61,061 nt of DNA from Sulfuritalea sp. (GTDB lineage Bacteria; Pseudomonadota; Gammaproteobacteria; Burkholderiales; Rhodocyclaceae). The stretch spans positions 1 to 61,061 of the forward strand of contig JADJQA010000038.1 in NCBI GenBank assembly GCA_016712985.1, read 5' to 3'. The notes under the pieces were generated by a model. The model was not told the origin of the DNA and searched no databases. It saw nothing but the letters and a program-made list of their open reading frames with translations. Shown here in pieces: positions 9,064 to 17,087 of the stretch (positions are counted from its first letter, which is position 1; each line of letters starts with the position of its first letter). Made by a program: the position numbers and the translations under genes.

Positions 9064-9615
9064 TCAATACCCGCCCTTCTTGCCAACGCCGGCGTAGGTG
9101 AATTCCCATTCGGTCTCGACCGTCTTGAACCAGGGGCGCACGCCGGTGGCACGGTCGGTGTGGCGGCCGAAGATGTTGCCGGCGGCATTTTCCTTGGCGT
9201 TGGGCGGGTAGATGGTGAATTTCACCTTGTACTTGCCCGGCCCCTTGAGCTTGACGTTGTCGCCGTAGTGCGGGCCGTCGCTGGCGACCATCGGCATCAT
9301 GTCGCCCTTGATCACTTCGCCCGAAGGCAACTTGGTCAGTTCGTACCTGATCAGCAGGTGGGGAATCCAGAAGCCCTCGGGGAAGCCGTTGGGGTTGCTG
9401 GCGAGGGCGTGGATGTCGGCTTCGAGGTGGATGTCGGACTCGGAAGCCTTCCTCATGTGGCCTTCCGGCTCCATCTCGACGGCCTGCAGGTAGACGGCCG
9501 CCACCTCCATGCCGGCGACGTTCTGAGGCGAGCCGATCGGATATTCGAGCGCGGCGGCGGAGAGCGAAGCCGCGGCCAGCGCGGCAAAGGCGAGGGGACG
9601 AAGCAGGAACGACAT
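9064..9615 (-). CDS. P19-family periplasmic iron-binding protein
   Basis: A 183-residue exported protein of the P19/Tp34 (iron transport) family. The signal peptide ends near residue 21 (AAALEYPIG). Family residues visible include YPIGSPQNVAGMEVAAVYLQ, the metal-ligand Met in VEMEPEGHM, and HLEADIHA with its two His. YELTKLPSGEVI and MMPMVASDGPHYGDNVKL follow. P19 dimers bind Cu and Fe and deliver iron to the FTR1 permease. It heads the transport half of the operon, about 110 bp after bfr. Upstream of the start is AGGTTTG, an acceptable ribosome site. Confidence 0.92.
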   Translation of the reverse strand: MSFLLRPLAFAALAAASLSAAALEYPIGSPQNVAGMEVAAVYLQAVEMEPEGHMRKASESDIHLEADIHALASNPNGFPEGFWIPHLLIRYELTKLPSGEVIKGDMMPMVASDGPHYGDNVKLKGPGKYKVKFTIYPPNAKENAAGNIFGRHTDRATGVRPWFKTVETEWEFTYAGVGKKGGY

Positions 9616-9687
9616 GGCAAACCTCCAAAGTGAACAAGAAAATGGTCTTTGGCTGGCTTGCCGGTGTGCCGGCTGGCTGGCTGGGTG

Positions 9688-9710
9688 CGGCAGCGCGTCA
9701 TGCGCTGCCG
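9688..9710. terminator. hairpin between bfr and the P19 gene
   Basis: CGGCAGCGC and GCGCTGCCG form a 9-bp perfect stem around a 5-base loop (GTCAT), 14 bp downstream of the bfr stop. No T-run follows on the minus strand, so it may attenuate or stabilise the transcript instead of ending it. Confidence 0.4.
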
Positions 9711-9723
9711 CTGGGACGGCGGA

Positions 9724-10206
9724 CTACGAGCTGGAGGGCATACCCATTTGGGTTTGCAGATAGTTCTGCACGCCGACCTTGTCGATCAGTTGCAACTGGG
9801 TTTCCAGATAGTCGATGTGATCTTCGGTATCTTCGAGGATCTTTTGCACCACGTCCTGCGACACGTAGTCATTGACGCTTTCACAGTAGGTGACGGCGGC
9901 CTTGGTGTCGGCATGCCCGGCGTGCTCAAGCTTGAGGTCGCCGGCAAGGCATTCGGGCACGTTTTCGCCGATCATCAGCTTGGCCAGCGTCTGCATGTTG
10001 GGCAGGCCCTCGAGAAACAAGATGCGCTCGATCAGCTTGTCGGCATGATGCATTTCCTCGATGGATTCCTCGTACTCGTGCTTGGCCAGGGCGGCAAGGC
10101 CCCAGTTCTTCAGCATGCGGGCATGCAGGAAGTACTGGTTGACGGATGTCAGCTCATTGATCAGGCACTTGTTGAGGAGCTGGATGACTTTCTTGTCGCC
10201 TTTCAT
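9724..10206 (-). CDS. bfr: bacterioferritin
   Basis: A 160-residue four-helix ferritin that stores iron as a mineral core and binds haem between subunits. The ferroxidase residues are visible in INELTSVNQYFLHARM and EESIEEMHHADKLIERIL, the latter including the haem-ligand Met. LFLEGLPNMQTL and EDTEDHIDYLETQLQLI complete the family pattern. The ATG at 10206 has GGAGATC upstream; the frame extends further but that extension overlaps bfd and is unlikely. The neighbour bfd encodes its reductase, so import, storage and release genes share one operon. Confidence 0.95.
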   Translation of the reverse strand: MKGDKKVIQLLNKCLINELTSVNQYFLHARMLKNWGLAALAKHEYEESIEEMHHADKLIERILFLEGLPNMQTLAKLMIGENVPECLAGDLKLEHAGHADTKAAVTYCESVNDYVSQDVVQKILEDTEDHIDYLETQLQLIDKVGVQNYLQTQMGMPSSS

Positions 10207-10219
10207 GGGGATCTCCGGA

Positions 10220-10438
10220 TCAGGCCGCCGCCCGTTGCGCCCCGGCGGCGGTAAATCGATAGGCAGGCGCTTGAGCATGCAGCGAACTCTTCAGCATGTC
10301 GCGCGCACAACCCGTGCAACGCCCACAGCAGGCGCCGACGCCGAGTTGCTCGCGCAATTGTCGCAGACTGGCGCAGCCTTCGGCGACCGCGTTGAAGATA
10401 TCTTGTTCGGTCACCGCGTTGCAGACGCAGACGTACAT
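10220..10438 (-). CDS. bfd: bacterioferritin-associated ferredoxin
   Basis: A 72-residue [2Fe-2S] protein that reduces the ferric core of bacterioferritin to release iron. The cluster cysteines appear as MYVCVCNAVTE at the N-terminus and GACCGRCTGCARD in the middle. The ATG at 10438 gives the usual Bfd start; an upstream extension lacks family similarity. It lies between hemP and bfr with gaps of about 14 bp on each side, consistent with Fur control from the box upstream of hemP. Confidence 0.93.
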   Translation of the reverse strand: MYVCVCNAVTEQDIFNAVAEGCASLRQLREQLGVGACCGRCTGCARDMLKSSLHAQAPAYRFTAAGAQRAAA

Positions 10439-10452
10439 GATGGCTCCCCGTG

Positions 10453-10635
10453 TTATTTGATCAGGATCAGCTTGTCTTGCCGCGTGCGGCACAGCCGATA
10501 GGTCTCGCCCTCGTGGACAATCCGGAGTTCCCGCTTCGCCCCGAGAAGCGTTGCGCTATCCAGCGTATGCGGCTCTGCGGCCGCGCCCCGCGGCACCTCG
10601 GGTCTTGCTGTCGATAGCTGGGCTTTGGTGTTCAT
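10453..10635 (-). CDS. hemP: hemin uptake protein HemP
   Basis: A 60-residue HemP-family protein. The conserved C-terminal block is present: SATLLGAKRELRIVHEGE followed by YRLCRTRQDKLILIK. HemP is a small regulator or accessory factor of haem uptake and is usually under Fur control. It is the first gene of the minus-strand iron operon, and a Fur-box match lies 28-46 bp upstream of its ATG. Confidence 0.9.
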   Translation of the reverse strand: MNTKAQLSTARPEVPRGAAAEPHTLDSATLLGAKRELRIVHEGETYRLCRTRQDKLILIK

Positions 10636-10662
10636 GACTGACTGCCTCTCAACACAAATCAT

Positions 10663-10681
10663 AATGCGAACGATTCTCATT
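10663..10681 (-). promoter_or_regulatory. Fur box upstream of hemP
   Basis: On the minus strand the 19 bases read AATGAGAATCGTTCGCATT, an inverted repeat of the Fur type differing at two positions from the perfect palindrome AATGAGAATCATTCTCATT. Its place just upstream of hemP suggests that iron-loaded Fur represses the whole hemP-bfd-bfr-P19-porin-cupredoxin-FTR1-polyferredoxin run. Confidence 0.8.
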
Positions 10682-10796
10682 GATTTGCACCCTCTTGTCA
10701 ACAGGGATTCAATGCAGGGGGATTTGGCGTCGCGCGGCCGGATCGAGCCTGCATGCCCTGATCGTATTGCTCGGGAAGACGGCCTCCACACGGCGT

Positions 10797-10802
10797 TATA
10801 AT
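10797..10802 (+). promoter_or_regulatory. -10 element for ppa
   Basis: TATAAT lies 30 bp upstream of the ppa GTG. No well-spaced -35 hexamer is evident, so this is a partial promoter call. Confidence 0.4.
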
Positions 10803-10831
10803 TAACCCTTTCGTAAAAAAGGGAGCCAGCC

Positions 10832-11380
10832 GTGGGCTTGGATCGCGTTCCATCCGGCGATGATTTGCCGAACGATTTCAATGTGGTCATCGAGATTTCG
10901 ATGCACTCGGAGCCGATCAAGTACGAGGTTGACAAGGACTCCGGCGCGATTTTCGTTGATCGCTTCATGTCCTCGGCGATGCACTATCCGTGCAATTACG
11001 GCTATATCCCGCACACCATCGCCGGTGACGGCGACCCGGTGGATGTCCTGGTGCTGTCCCAGTTTGGCCTGCCGCCGGGGGTTGTGGTTCATTGCCGCCC
11101 GATTGGCATGCTCATGATGGCCGACGAGGCCGGCGAAGACGCCAAAGTGCTGGCCGTTCCGGTTGACAGGCTGACGCCGATGTACCGGAAGGTCCGCGGC
11201 ACGAGCGATCTGCAGCCGATCGTGCTAGAGCAGATCGCGCATTTCTTCCAGCACTACAAGGACCTGGAGCCCGGCAAGTTCGTCAAGCTGCTGGGCTGGT
11301 TTGGCATCGAAGAAGCCCGAAAGGAAATAATGGATGGCGTTGCGGCTTACCGAAGCGCCAAGGACAAGCCTGCCTTTTGA
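10832..11380 (+). CDS. ppa: inorganic pyrophosphatase
   Basis: A 182-residue soluble family I pyrophosphatase that hydrolyses PPi and pulls biosynthetic reactions forward. Hallmarks are EISMHSEPIKYEVDKDSG, FMSSAMHYPCNYGYIPHT and the metal-binding signature DGDPVDVLV. The GTG start at 10832 is preceded by AAGGGAG at 7 bp spacing and fits the family N-terminus. It is followed after about 65 bp by nadE on the same strand. Confidence 0.95.
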   Translation: MGLDRVPSGDDLPNDFNVVIEISMHSEPIKYEVDKDSGAIFVDRFMSSAMHYPCNYGYIPHTIAGDGDPVDVLVLSQFGLPPGVVVHCRPIGMLMMADEAGEDAKVLAVPVDRLTPMYRKVRGTSDLQPIVLEQIAHFFQHYKDLEPGKFVKLLGWFGIEEARKEIMDGVAAYRSAKDKPAF

Positions 11381-11445
11381 TATGGCCCGGCCCCGCCGCG
11401 CCCGCCGCGAGGCGGGCTTGCCCCGCATTCGCTAGTGCTCGCCCG

Positions 11446-13068
11446 ATGAAACGTCTTCGCGTCGCCATCGCCCAGTTCAACGCCCATGTCGGCGATCTTT
11501 CCGGCAATGCCGAGCGCATTCTGGGGTGCGCTGCCCGTGCCCGTGACGGCGGCGCGGATGTGCTGCTCACGCCCGAACTGGGCTTGAGCGGCTACCCGCC
11601 GGAAGACCTCCTGATGCGGCCGGATTTCTATCGCGCCTGCGCCGCGCAACTCGATGCACTGGCCGGCGCCGCTCCGCTGCCCATGGTGATTGGCTGGCCA
11701 GAGGAGTCGGGCGGCGAGCGCTACAACGCGGCTTCGCTGTTGGCCGCCGGTCAGGTGGTGGCGACCTACCGCAAGTTGCGCCTCCCCAACTACGAAGTCT
11801 TCGACGAAGAGCGCTACTTCGCCGCGGGGCACGAACCCTGCGTGCTCGAACTCAACGGCGTGCGCTGCGGACTGGCCATCTGCGCCGATGTCTGGGAATC
11901 GGGCGCCGCCGAAGCCGCGGCGCAGGCCGGGGCGGAACTGATGCTGACGCTCAACGCCTCGCCGTTTCACATGAACAAGCAGGCGCGCCGCTACGAGGTG
12001 CTGCGCGACCGCGTCGCGGCGACGGCGACGCCGGTGGTCTATGCCAACCTGGTAGGCGGACAGGACGAGCTGGTGTTCGACGGCGCCTCGTTCGCCCTGG
12101 ATGGACAGGGTCGCCTGACGCATCAGTCGCCGGCCTTTGTCGAAGCGCTCGAGTTCGTCGATTACGCCGACGGTCATCTGCTGCCCGGCCGGATGATCGA
12201 GCCACCGTCCCCCGAGGCAGAGGTCTACGCCGCGCTGAAGCTCGGCGTCGCCGACTACCTGGGCAAGAACGGCTTCCCCGGAGCCATCATCGGCTTTTCC
12301 GGCGGCATCGATTCGGCGCTGACGCTGGCCATCGCGGTGGATGCGCTGGGTGCGGACAAGGTGCGCGCGGTAATGATGCCTTCGCCATGGACTGCGCAAA
12401 TGAGCCTCGATGATTCGCGCGAGATGGTGCGGCGGCTTGGCGTCCAGTACGACGAGATTCCCATCGCCGCCGCGATGGACCAGTTCGCCAGCTTGCTGGC
12501 GCCGACTTTTGCCAGCCTTGGGCCGAAGCCCGCGTGGGACACCACCGACGAGAACCTGCAAGCGCGCATTCGCGGCATGCTGCTGATGGCGCTATCCAAT
12601 CGTACCGGACGCATCGTGCTGACCACCGGCAACAAGAGCGAAATGGCGGTTGGCTACGCGACGCTCTACGGCGACATGGCCGGCGGCTTTGCGGTGATCA
12701 AGGACGTGGCGAAGACTTTCGTCTATCGCCTGGCGCACTGGCGCAACGGAGTCTCCGACGTGATTCCGCACAACATCATCGCGCGCGCGCCGTCGGCCGA
12801 GCTCAAGCCGGGCCAGACCGACCAGGACACGCTGCCACCTTACGCGGTGCTCGACGCGATCATCGAAGCCTACATGGAGCGCGATGAAAGCCCGCGCCAG
12901 ATCATTGCCGGCGGCATCAGCGAGGCGGATGTGCGCAAGGTGGTCGGCATGCTGAAGAAGAACGAATACAAGCGGCGCCAGGCGCCGGTCGGCATCCGCG
13001 TCACGCAACGCGGTTTCGGCAAGGATTGGCGCTATCCGATAACATCGCGATATCCGGACGAATATTGA
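11446..13068 (+). CDS. nadE: glutamine-dependent NAD+ synthetase
   Basis: A 540-residue two-domain enzyme that amidates nicotinate adenine dinucleotide to NAD+ with glutamine. The N-terminal nitrilase-like glutaminase domain shows TPELGLSGYPPEDLL (Glu), YRKLRLPNYEVFDEERYF (Lys) and CGLAICADVWE (nucleophile Cys). The C-terminal ATP-binding domain has the P-loop GFSGGIDSALTL, TTGNKSEMAVGYATLYGDM and the tail RRQAPVGIRVT. The ATG gives the standard MKRLRVAIAQFN start; the longer frame upstream overlaps the ppa end region and is arginine-rich. glnB follows after 24 bp, a common betaproteobacterial pairing linking nitrogen signal and NAD synthesis. Confidence 0.96.
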   Translation: MKRLRVAIAQFNAHVGDLSGNAERILGCAARARDGGADVLLTPELGLSGYPPEDLLMRPDFYRACAAQLDALAGAAPLPMVIGWPEESGGERYNAASLLAAGQVVATYRKLRLPNYEVFDEERYFAAGHEPCVLELNGVRCGLAICADVWESGAAEAAAQAGAELMLTLNASPFHMNKQARRYEVLRDRVAATATPVVYANLVGGQDELVFDGASFALDGQGRLTHQSPAFVEALEFVDYADGHLLPGRMIEPPSPEAEVYAALKLGVADYLGKNGFPGAIIGFSGGIDSALTLAIAVDALGADKVRAVMMPSPWTAQMSLDDSREMVRRLGVQYDEIPIAAAMDQFASLLAPTFASLGPKPAWDTTDENLQARIRGMLLMALSNRTGRIVLTTGNKSEMAVGYATLYGDMAGGFAVIKDVAKTFVYRLAHWRNGVSDVIPHNIIARAPSAELKPGQTDQDTLPPYAVLDAIIEAYMERDESPRQIIAGGISEADVRKVVGMLKKNEYKRRQAPVGIRVTQRGFGKDWRYPITSRYPDEY

Positions 13069-13092
13069 ATTGCTGAATCAGGGGAAATGCAC

Positions 13093-13431
13093 ATGAAGAA
13101 GATCGAAGCCATCATCAAGCCGTTCAAGCTCGACGAAGTGCGCGAAGGGCTTTCGGAAGTGGGTATAACAGGCCTGACCGTCACCGAGGTCAAGGGTTTC
13201 GGCAGGCAGAAGGGCCACACCGAACTGTATCGCGGGGCCGAGTACGTGGTTGATTTCCTGCCCAAGATCAAGATCGAGATCGTTGTCGCCGACGAGACCG
13301 TCGAACCCGCCATCGACGCCATCATCAAGTCCGCGCGCACCGGCAAGATCGGCGACGGAAAGATTTTCGTCTCATCGGTGGAGCAGGTGGTGCGGATCCG
13401 CACGGGCGAAGCCAACGAAGCCGCCATTTAG
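13093..13431 (+). CDS. glnB: nitrogen regulatory protein P-II
   Basis: A 112-residue PII signal protein whose trimers sense 2-oxoglutarate and ATP/ADP and control glutamine synthetase, NtrB and transporters. The T-loop uridylylation Tyr is in RGAEYVVDF. The signatures KGFGRQKGHTELYRG and TGKIGDGKIFV are intact. Two ATGs lie 6 bp apart. The one at 13093 is chosen because AGGGGAA is then about 9 bp away and the protein starts MKKIEAIIKPF. Linkage to nadE supports glnB over glnK, which is usually next to amtB. Confidence 0.95.
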   Translation: MKKIEAIIKPFKLDEVREGLSEVGITGLTVTEVKGFGRQKGHTELYRGAEYVVDFLPKIKIEIVVADETVEPAIDAIIKSARTGKIGDGKIFVSSVEQVVRIRTGEANEAAI

Positions 13432-13450
13432 GCGGCTTCGTTGGCTTCGC
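13406..13450 (+). terminator. 20-bp perfect inverted repeat spanning the glnB stop codon
   Basis: GCGAAGCCAACGAAGCCGCC (13406-13425) and its exact complement (13431-13450) enclose a 5-base loop. The left arm encodes the last residues of GlnB and the loop contains the TAG. No U-run follows, so it is terminator-like or an mRNA-stabilising hairpin. Confidence 0.6.
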
Positions 13451-13578
13451 CTTCGGCAAACTGGTGAGCCTATCCCCCGGCCCCTTCCCCGCGGGAAGGG
13501 GTGACTGAATTTGCTCGCTACGCTCGATTGTTGGGAGCGGCGACCAGTCACTGACCGAGCACTAAATCGATCACGTGC

Positions 13579-13986
13579 TTATCGAGAGAATGGATTGATC
13601 AGCTTGACTCCGGTTGGTTCGAGGTCATTTGCGTTGTGACTAACTACCGTTAGTCCATAGGTAAGCGCGGTCGCGGCGATCAGCAAGTCGGCACCTTCGT
13701 GCCCAGGTTGCGCAGACAGGCGACCCCAGCGGCGTGCCACGCCTGGCGTAACCGGGAGAATCCGATCTGCGTAAGGTCGCGTCAGACTCTCAAGTCAGGC
13801 TGCCAGCACGTCGGCGAATTCAGGATCACCCTTGCGGGGCTTTTCCATGCCCCGCTCAATTTCTCCAAGTGTGACAACGCTGAGATGCAGTTGATCCTCC
13901 TGCTGCTTCGAGACCCAGCGAACCACCCCGACATTCGGCCTCTTCTTTCGCAGCTCGGAGACGATTACGGTATCGAGAAGGAACAT
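13579..13986 (-). pseudogene. PIN-domain toxin VapC with an in-frame nonsense codon
   Basis: The frame starts MFLLDTVIVSELRKKRPN, the usual VapC/PIN beginning with the first catalytic Asp, and includes the second acidic cluster (TLGEIERGMEK). It reads LAA then TGA (13795-13797, codon 64), and then continues in the same frame with YADRILPVTPGVARRWGRL, GADLLIAATALTYGLTVV and LINPFSR. Relatives usually have Trp at the stop position, so a single TGG to TGA change explains it. The first part alone lacks the later active-site Asp. This is a probable dead ribonuclease toxin whose antitoxin is also truncated. Confidence 0.8.
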
Positions 13987-14072
13987 CAGAGATCGACGTC
14001 GCGCAGAGCAACACGACCGGGTTCGACATGCTGTGCATCGTCCTTCGGTATGGCAAGCAGATGCGCGACGAA
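13986..14072 (-). pseudogene. 3' end of a vapB-type antitoxin, cut by an IS remnant
   Basis: Twenty-eight codons (FVAHLLAIPKDDAQHVEPGR, then VALRDVDL) end in a TGA that overlaps the vapC ATG (TGATG). This matches the C-terminal toxin-binding tail of Phd/VapB antitoxins that precede VapC. Upstream of residue F the sequence changes abruptly to the transposase reading frame, so the DNA-binding N-terminus has been lost. Confidence 0.65.
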
Positions 14073-14942
14073 TGGACCTCGAGCGCGTTGATCGCCGACT
14101 CGACCGCCGAGTGCTGACGTCGCGCCTTGATGAAATCTTCCGCGTTCTGCACTGCCTGCGCCTGTTGCGACAGCTTGCCCTTGCGCGGCAACGCCACCAG
14201 TTTCAGATGGGCCTGCAGTTCCTGCTGGTTTGCCGGTGAGTGGAATCCTTTGTCAAAGCTGCAGGACTCCAGGTCGGCAAAGCGTTGCTTGGTTTCCTTG
14301 ACCATGGCGACAGCGACTTGGTCGTCCGTCTGTTTTTCCATCACCTGATGATGCAGGATGAAGCGATGCTGGTCTTCCATGATGCAGACCCGCAAGCCCA
14401 GTTCGACCGGCACCCCGGCCTTCCCCTTGCTGATCGATTCGGTGTGCGTCTGGAACACGGAAAAGACTTTCTCGTCATGGGGAATGGCTTCTCTCAGAAT
14501 GACCCGGCGTCTCGTCTGGTTGATCTGACGGTCCGCATGGTGGATGAACGCCGCGATCTCGATCTTGGCCGCTAGGTGCTCGACGCTCCACACCACGGGC
14601 TTGGCCAGGGTCTCCCGTGCCTTGTCCAGATAGCCGTGGGCGACCTCCAAGTAGGCTTGGTGCGCCTCGATAACGCGTTCGTCGTTCTTCTCTTGCTGCA
14701 CATCATTACGTCCCTTGCGGCGCTTTGTGCTCTGCGCCGCGCGCAGGTGCCGCTTGACCTGCTTGACGTTGTAGGCGTGCTGCCGCCAGTCGCTCGATCC
14801 TTGATCGGCGCTGAGACGCGCCGTCAGTTCGATGACCTTGCGACAGGCGTCAAAGAGCAGGCTGATATCGGCCGGGTAATGCACATTCGTCTCAACCACG
14901 AAAGAGTCGCAACGCCCACGCAGGACTTCGCCGACCTTTTTT
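14073..14942 (-). mobile_element. remnant of an ISNCY-like transposase gene, truncated at both ends
   Basis: The open frame, with no start codon, runs from KVGEVLRGRCDSFVVETNVH to VESAINALEVH, about 290 codons. Internal blocks include YPADISLLFDACRKVIEL, HADRQINQTRRRVILREAIP and DKGFHSPANQQ. The pattern matches the middle of ISNCY-family DDE transposases, which are usually about 450 residues. The left junction falls inside vapB. The right edge is a run of eight T's on the plus strand (14937-14944), after which similarity stops. No terminal inverted repeats or target duplication were found, so this is an old, immobile fragment. Confidence 0.65.
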
Positions 14943-15439
14943 TTACTGGTCTACAGCGGCCAAGCCTTTCAAACGGAAACGAAGAAAAATTCATCGTCCG
15001 ATTCCGCTCCGCTTCTGGCGCGAAGATTCCCTCCGTTATCGGTAATCAGACCTGCATTTCCGTGCTCCCAGCCACGCTTGACCCCTCCGCCGTCCATTCT
15101 TCGGCACCGCAAGAATGACTGGATCCTTTGCTGCTGCTGGGATTGCTGAATTTTCGGTCAGGCACTAGATACACACCGATTTCGGCAACAACGCCGAATG
15201 CGTTGCGCCATGCGGCTTGCCGAGAGGCGTGTTACTCGGCGGTGTCAAAGTCAGGTCAGACTGATTGCTGCCGGTCAAGTTTTTCGGGGCACTGACTCTT
15301 CAGTGCCCCAAGCGGCCGCATGAGTATTTCATATCGACTGCCCGCTATCATCCGACAAGCGGACTAACCAGCGAGTACTTGAAGTCCGCCAAGATTAGTC
15401 CGCTGCACTGGATGACATCCTCGCACCAGATCAACCGAC
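14943..15439. other. intergenic stretch without a recognisable gene
   Basis: About 500 bp between the IS remnant and the aldehyde dehydrogenase. GC is visibly lower than in the neighbours and no open frame resembles a known protein. The only structure seen is the hairpin at 15286-15309. It is probably debris from past insertions. Confidence 0.5.
15286..15309. terminator. hairpin downstream of the aldehyde dehydrogenase gene
   Basis: GGGGCACTGA and TCAGTGCCCC form a 10-bp perfect stem with a CTCT loop, 130 bp beyond the stop of the minus-strand dehydrogenase. On that strand it is followed by GAAAAAC, not by T's, so it is terminator-like only. Confidence 0.4.
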
Positions 15440-16870
15440 TCACTTTTTCATACTGATGACTTGAGGTTGGGTGACGGCCTTCAAGCCATCAATCCCGAAT
15501 TCCACGCCATATCCGGAACCCTTGATGCCACCGAAGGGCACCATGGGATGGATCATGCCGTGCTGGTTGATCCAAACCGTCCCCGCCTGGATCCGGCTTG
15601 CCACACGCCGAGCTGCTTCGAGATCGGAAGACCAGACCGAAGCGCCCAGGCCCGCATCCAGCCGATTGGCACTGGCCACCGCATCATCCACGCTACTGTA
15701 CTTGATGATCGGCAGCACCGGGCCGAACTGTTCTTCGTCCACCAGTCGAGCGCCATCCTTCAGCCCTGTCACCAGCGTCAACGGATAGAAGTAGCCCGGT
15801 CCTCCCGTTGGATTACCGCCACAAACGATGGTCGCACCGGCCTGTTTGGCGCTTTCCACCAAGGCGACGACTTTGTCGAACTGCATTTTGTTCTGGATCG
15901 GTCCCATCACCATTCCATCATCCATGCCGTTTCCCATCGGCACCGCCTGCGCGATTTCCTTGAGAGCCTGGACTGTTTGATCAAACAGGCTTTCATGCAC
16001 ATAGAGCCGCTTGGCACAGGCACAGGTTTGTCCCATGTTGAGGAACGCACCCCAGAACAAACCCATGGCCATGGCCTTGGGATCGGCATCGGGCAGCACG
16101 ATCGCAGCGTCGTTGCCACCCAGTTCCATCGTGGTCGGCACCATATTGCGGGCTGCCGCTTCGGCGATCTTCTTGCCTGTAGGCCCTGACCCGGTAAACA
16201 TGATCTTGTCGATGCCCGGATCACTGACCAGCCACGAGCCCACTTCGCCGGGGCCGCTGACCGTGTTAACCACACCCTTGGGCAGCACTTCGCTGATCAG
16301 CCGAACCAATTCGAGGGTGCCTATCGTGGTGTATTCGGAGGGCTTGAGCACGACCGTATTCCCGGCACGGATCGAAGGAATGATCTGCCAGATCGCTATC
16401 AAGAGAGGCCAGTTCCATGGCGCAATGGCGGCAATGACGCCATAGGGCTTGCGGTAGACCTCGTCACGGCGCGTGTCGTCTTCGAAGGCAACCTCAACCG
16501 GCAGATCGAGACTGGCTGGCACCTGGGTCCAGACTTCGCAGCCCCAGAGTTCGAAGCGCGCACCGGGTACCTGATCCGGCCCGACACCGCCGAGCGGCTT
16601 GCCCTGTTCACGCGTAACCCATTCGGCCAGGTAGGGTGCGTTCTGCTTGATTACATCGGCAATCTTCATTGTCAGTGCCTTGCGCTCTGCGTCCGGGCGT
16701 GCTGCCCAGCCCGGCTGCGCGGCGCGGGCTGCGGCTATCGCTTCGCTTACCTGTGCCTGCGTGGAAATGGGTGCACGGGCAAGAACTTCGCCGGTGGCAG
16801 GATTGATCGACTCGAAGCTCTTGTCCGATCCGACTGGCTGACCGTTGATGGTATTGAGATAGGTCTTCAT
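15440..16870 (-). CDS. NAD(P)-dependent aldehyde dehydrogenase
   Basis: A 476-residue class-3 fold dehydrogenase oxidising an aldehyde to its acid. Landmarks are APWNWPLLIAIWQIIPSIRAG with the oxyanion Asn, KPSEYTTIG, FTGSGPTGKKIAEAA, MELGGNDAAIVLPDAD with the general-base Glu, and GQTCACAKRLYVHE with the nucleophile Cys. The family more often has CAAPKR at that point. GGGGAGT sits 7 bp before the ATG. The substrate cannot be read from sequence. The gene converges on no partner but lies tail-to-head after the sigma-54 activator gene, which suggests shared induction by an alcohol or aldehyde. Confidence 0.9.
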   Translation of the reverse strand: MKTYLNTINGQPVGSDKSFESINPATGEVLARAPISTQAQVSEAIAAARAAQPGWAARPDAERKALTMKIADVIKQNAPYLAEWVTREQGKPLGGVGPDQVPGARFELWGCEVWTQVPASLDLPVEVAFEDDTRRDEVYRKPYGVIAAIAPWNWPLLIAIWQIIPSIRAGNTVVLKPSEYTTIGTLELVRLISEVLPKGVVNTVSGPGEVGSWLVSDPGIDKIMFTGSGPTGKKIAEAAARNMVPTTMELGGNDAAIVLPDADPKAMAMGLFWGAFLNMGQTCACAKRLYVHESLFDQTVQALKEIAQAVPMGNGMDDGMVMGPIQNKMQFDKVVALVESAKQAGATIVCGGNPTGGPGYFYPLTLVTGLKDGARLVDEEQFGPVLPIIKYSSVDDAVASANRLDAGLGASVWSSDLEAARRVASRIQAGTVWINQHGMIHPMVPFGGIKGSGYGVEFGIDGLKAVTQPQVISMKK

Positions 16871-17087
16871 GAATGACTCCCCAAATTTCTGGTGATGGAT
16901 TCGCTGTGCGTTAAGCGACGGCTGGCCTCGGCTTCCATTGATTTTCTTGTTTCCGGGCTGCGCAGAAATGCACTGCCCTGCCGATTTGCCGAGGACGCAA
17001 ATCTATCGAATTGGGAGGCTCTGCGTTATCCCAAATCAGCAATTTGCGCGTTGGTTTGGCAGCACGCATCAAGCCTTCTTGTCTCCA

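Noticed and set aside
7239..9101. Plus-strand ORF of 620 codons opposite the porin and cupredoxin genes
   Set aside because: Antisense shadow; the minus strand shows signal peptides, a terminal Phe barrel end and a tight operon.
13795..13797. Selenocysteine or other recoding of the TGA in vapC (and in hicA at 37181)
   Set aside because: No SECIS-like hairpin directly downstream, neither family uses selenocysteine, and partner damage points to simple nonsense mutation.
15286..15309. Confident rho-independent terminator for the aldehyde dehydrogenase
   Set aside because: The stem is good but no T-run follows on the relevant strand and it is 130 bp from the stop, so it is listed only as a hairpin.
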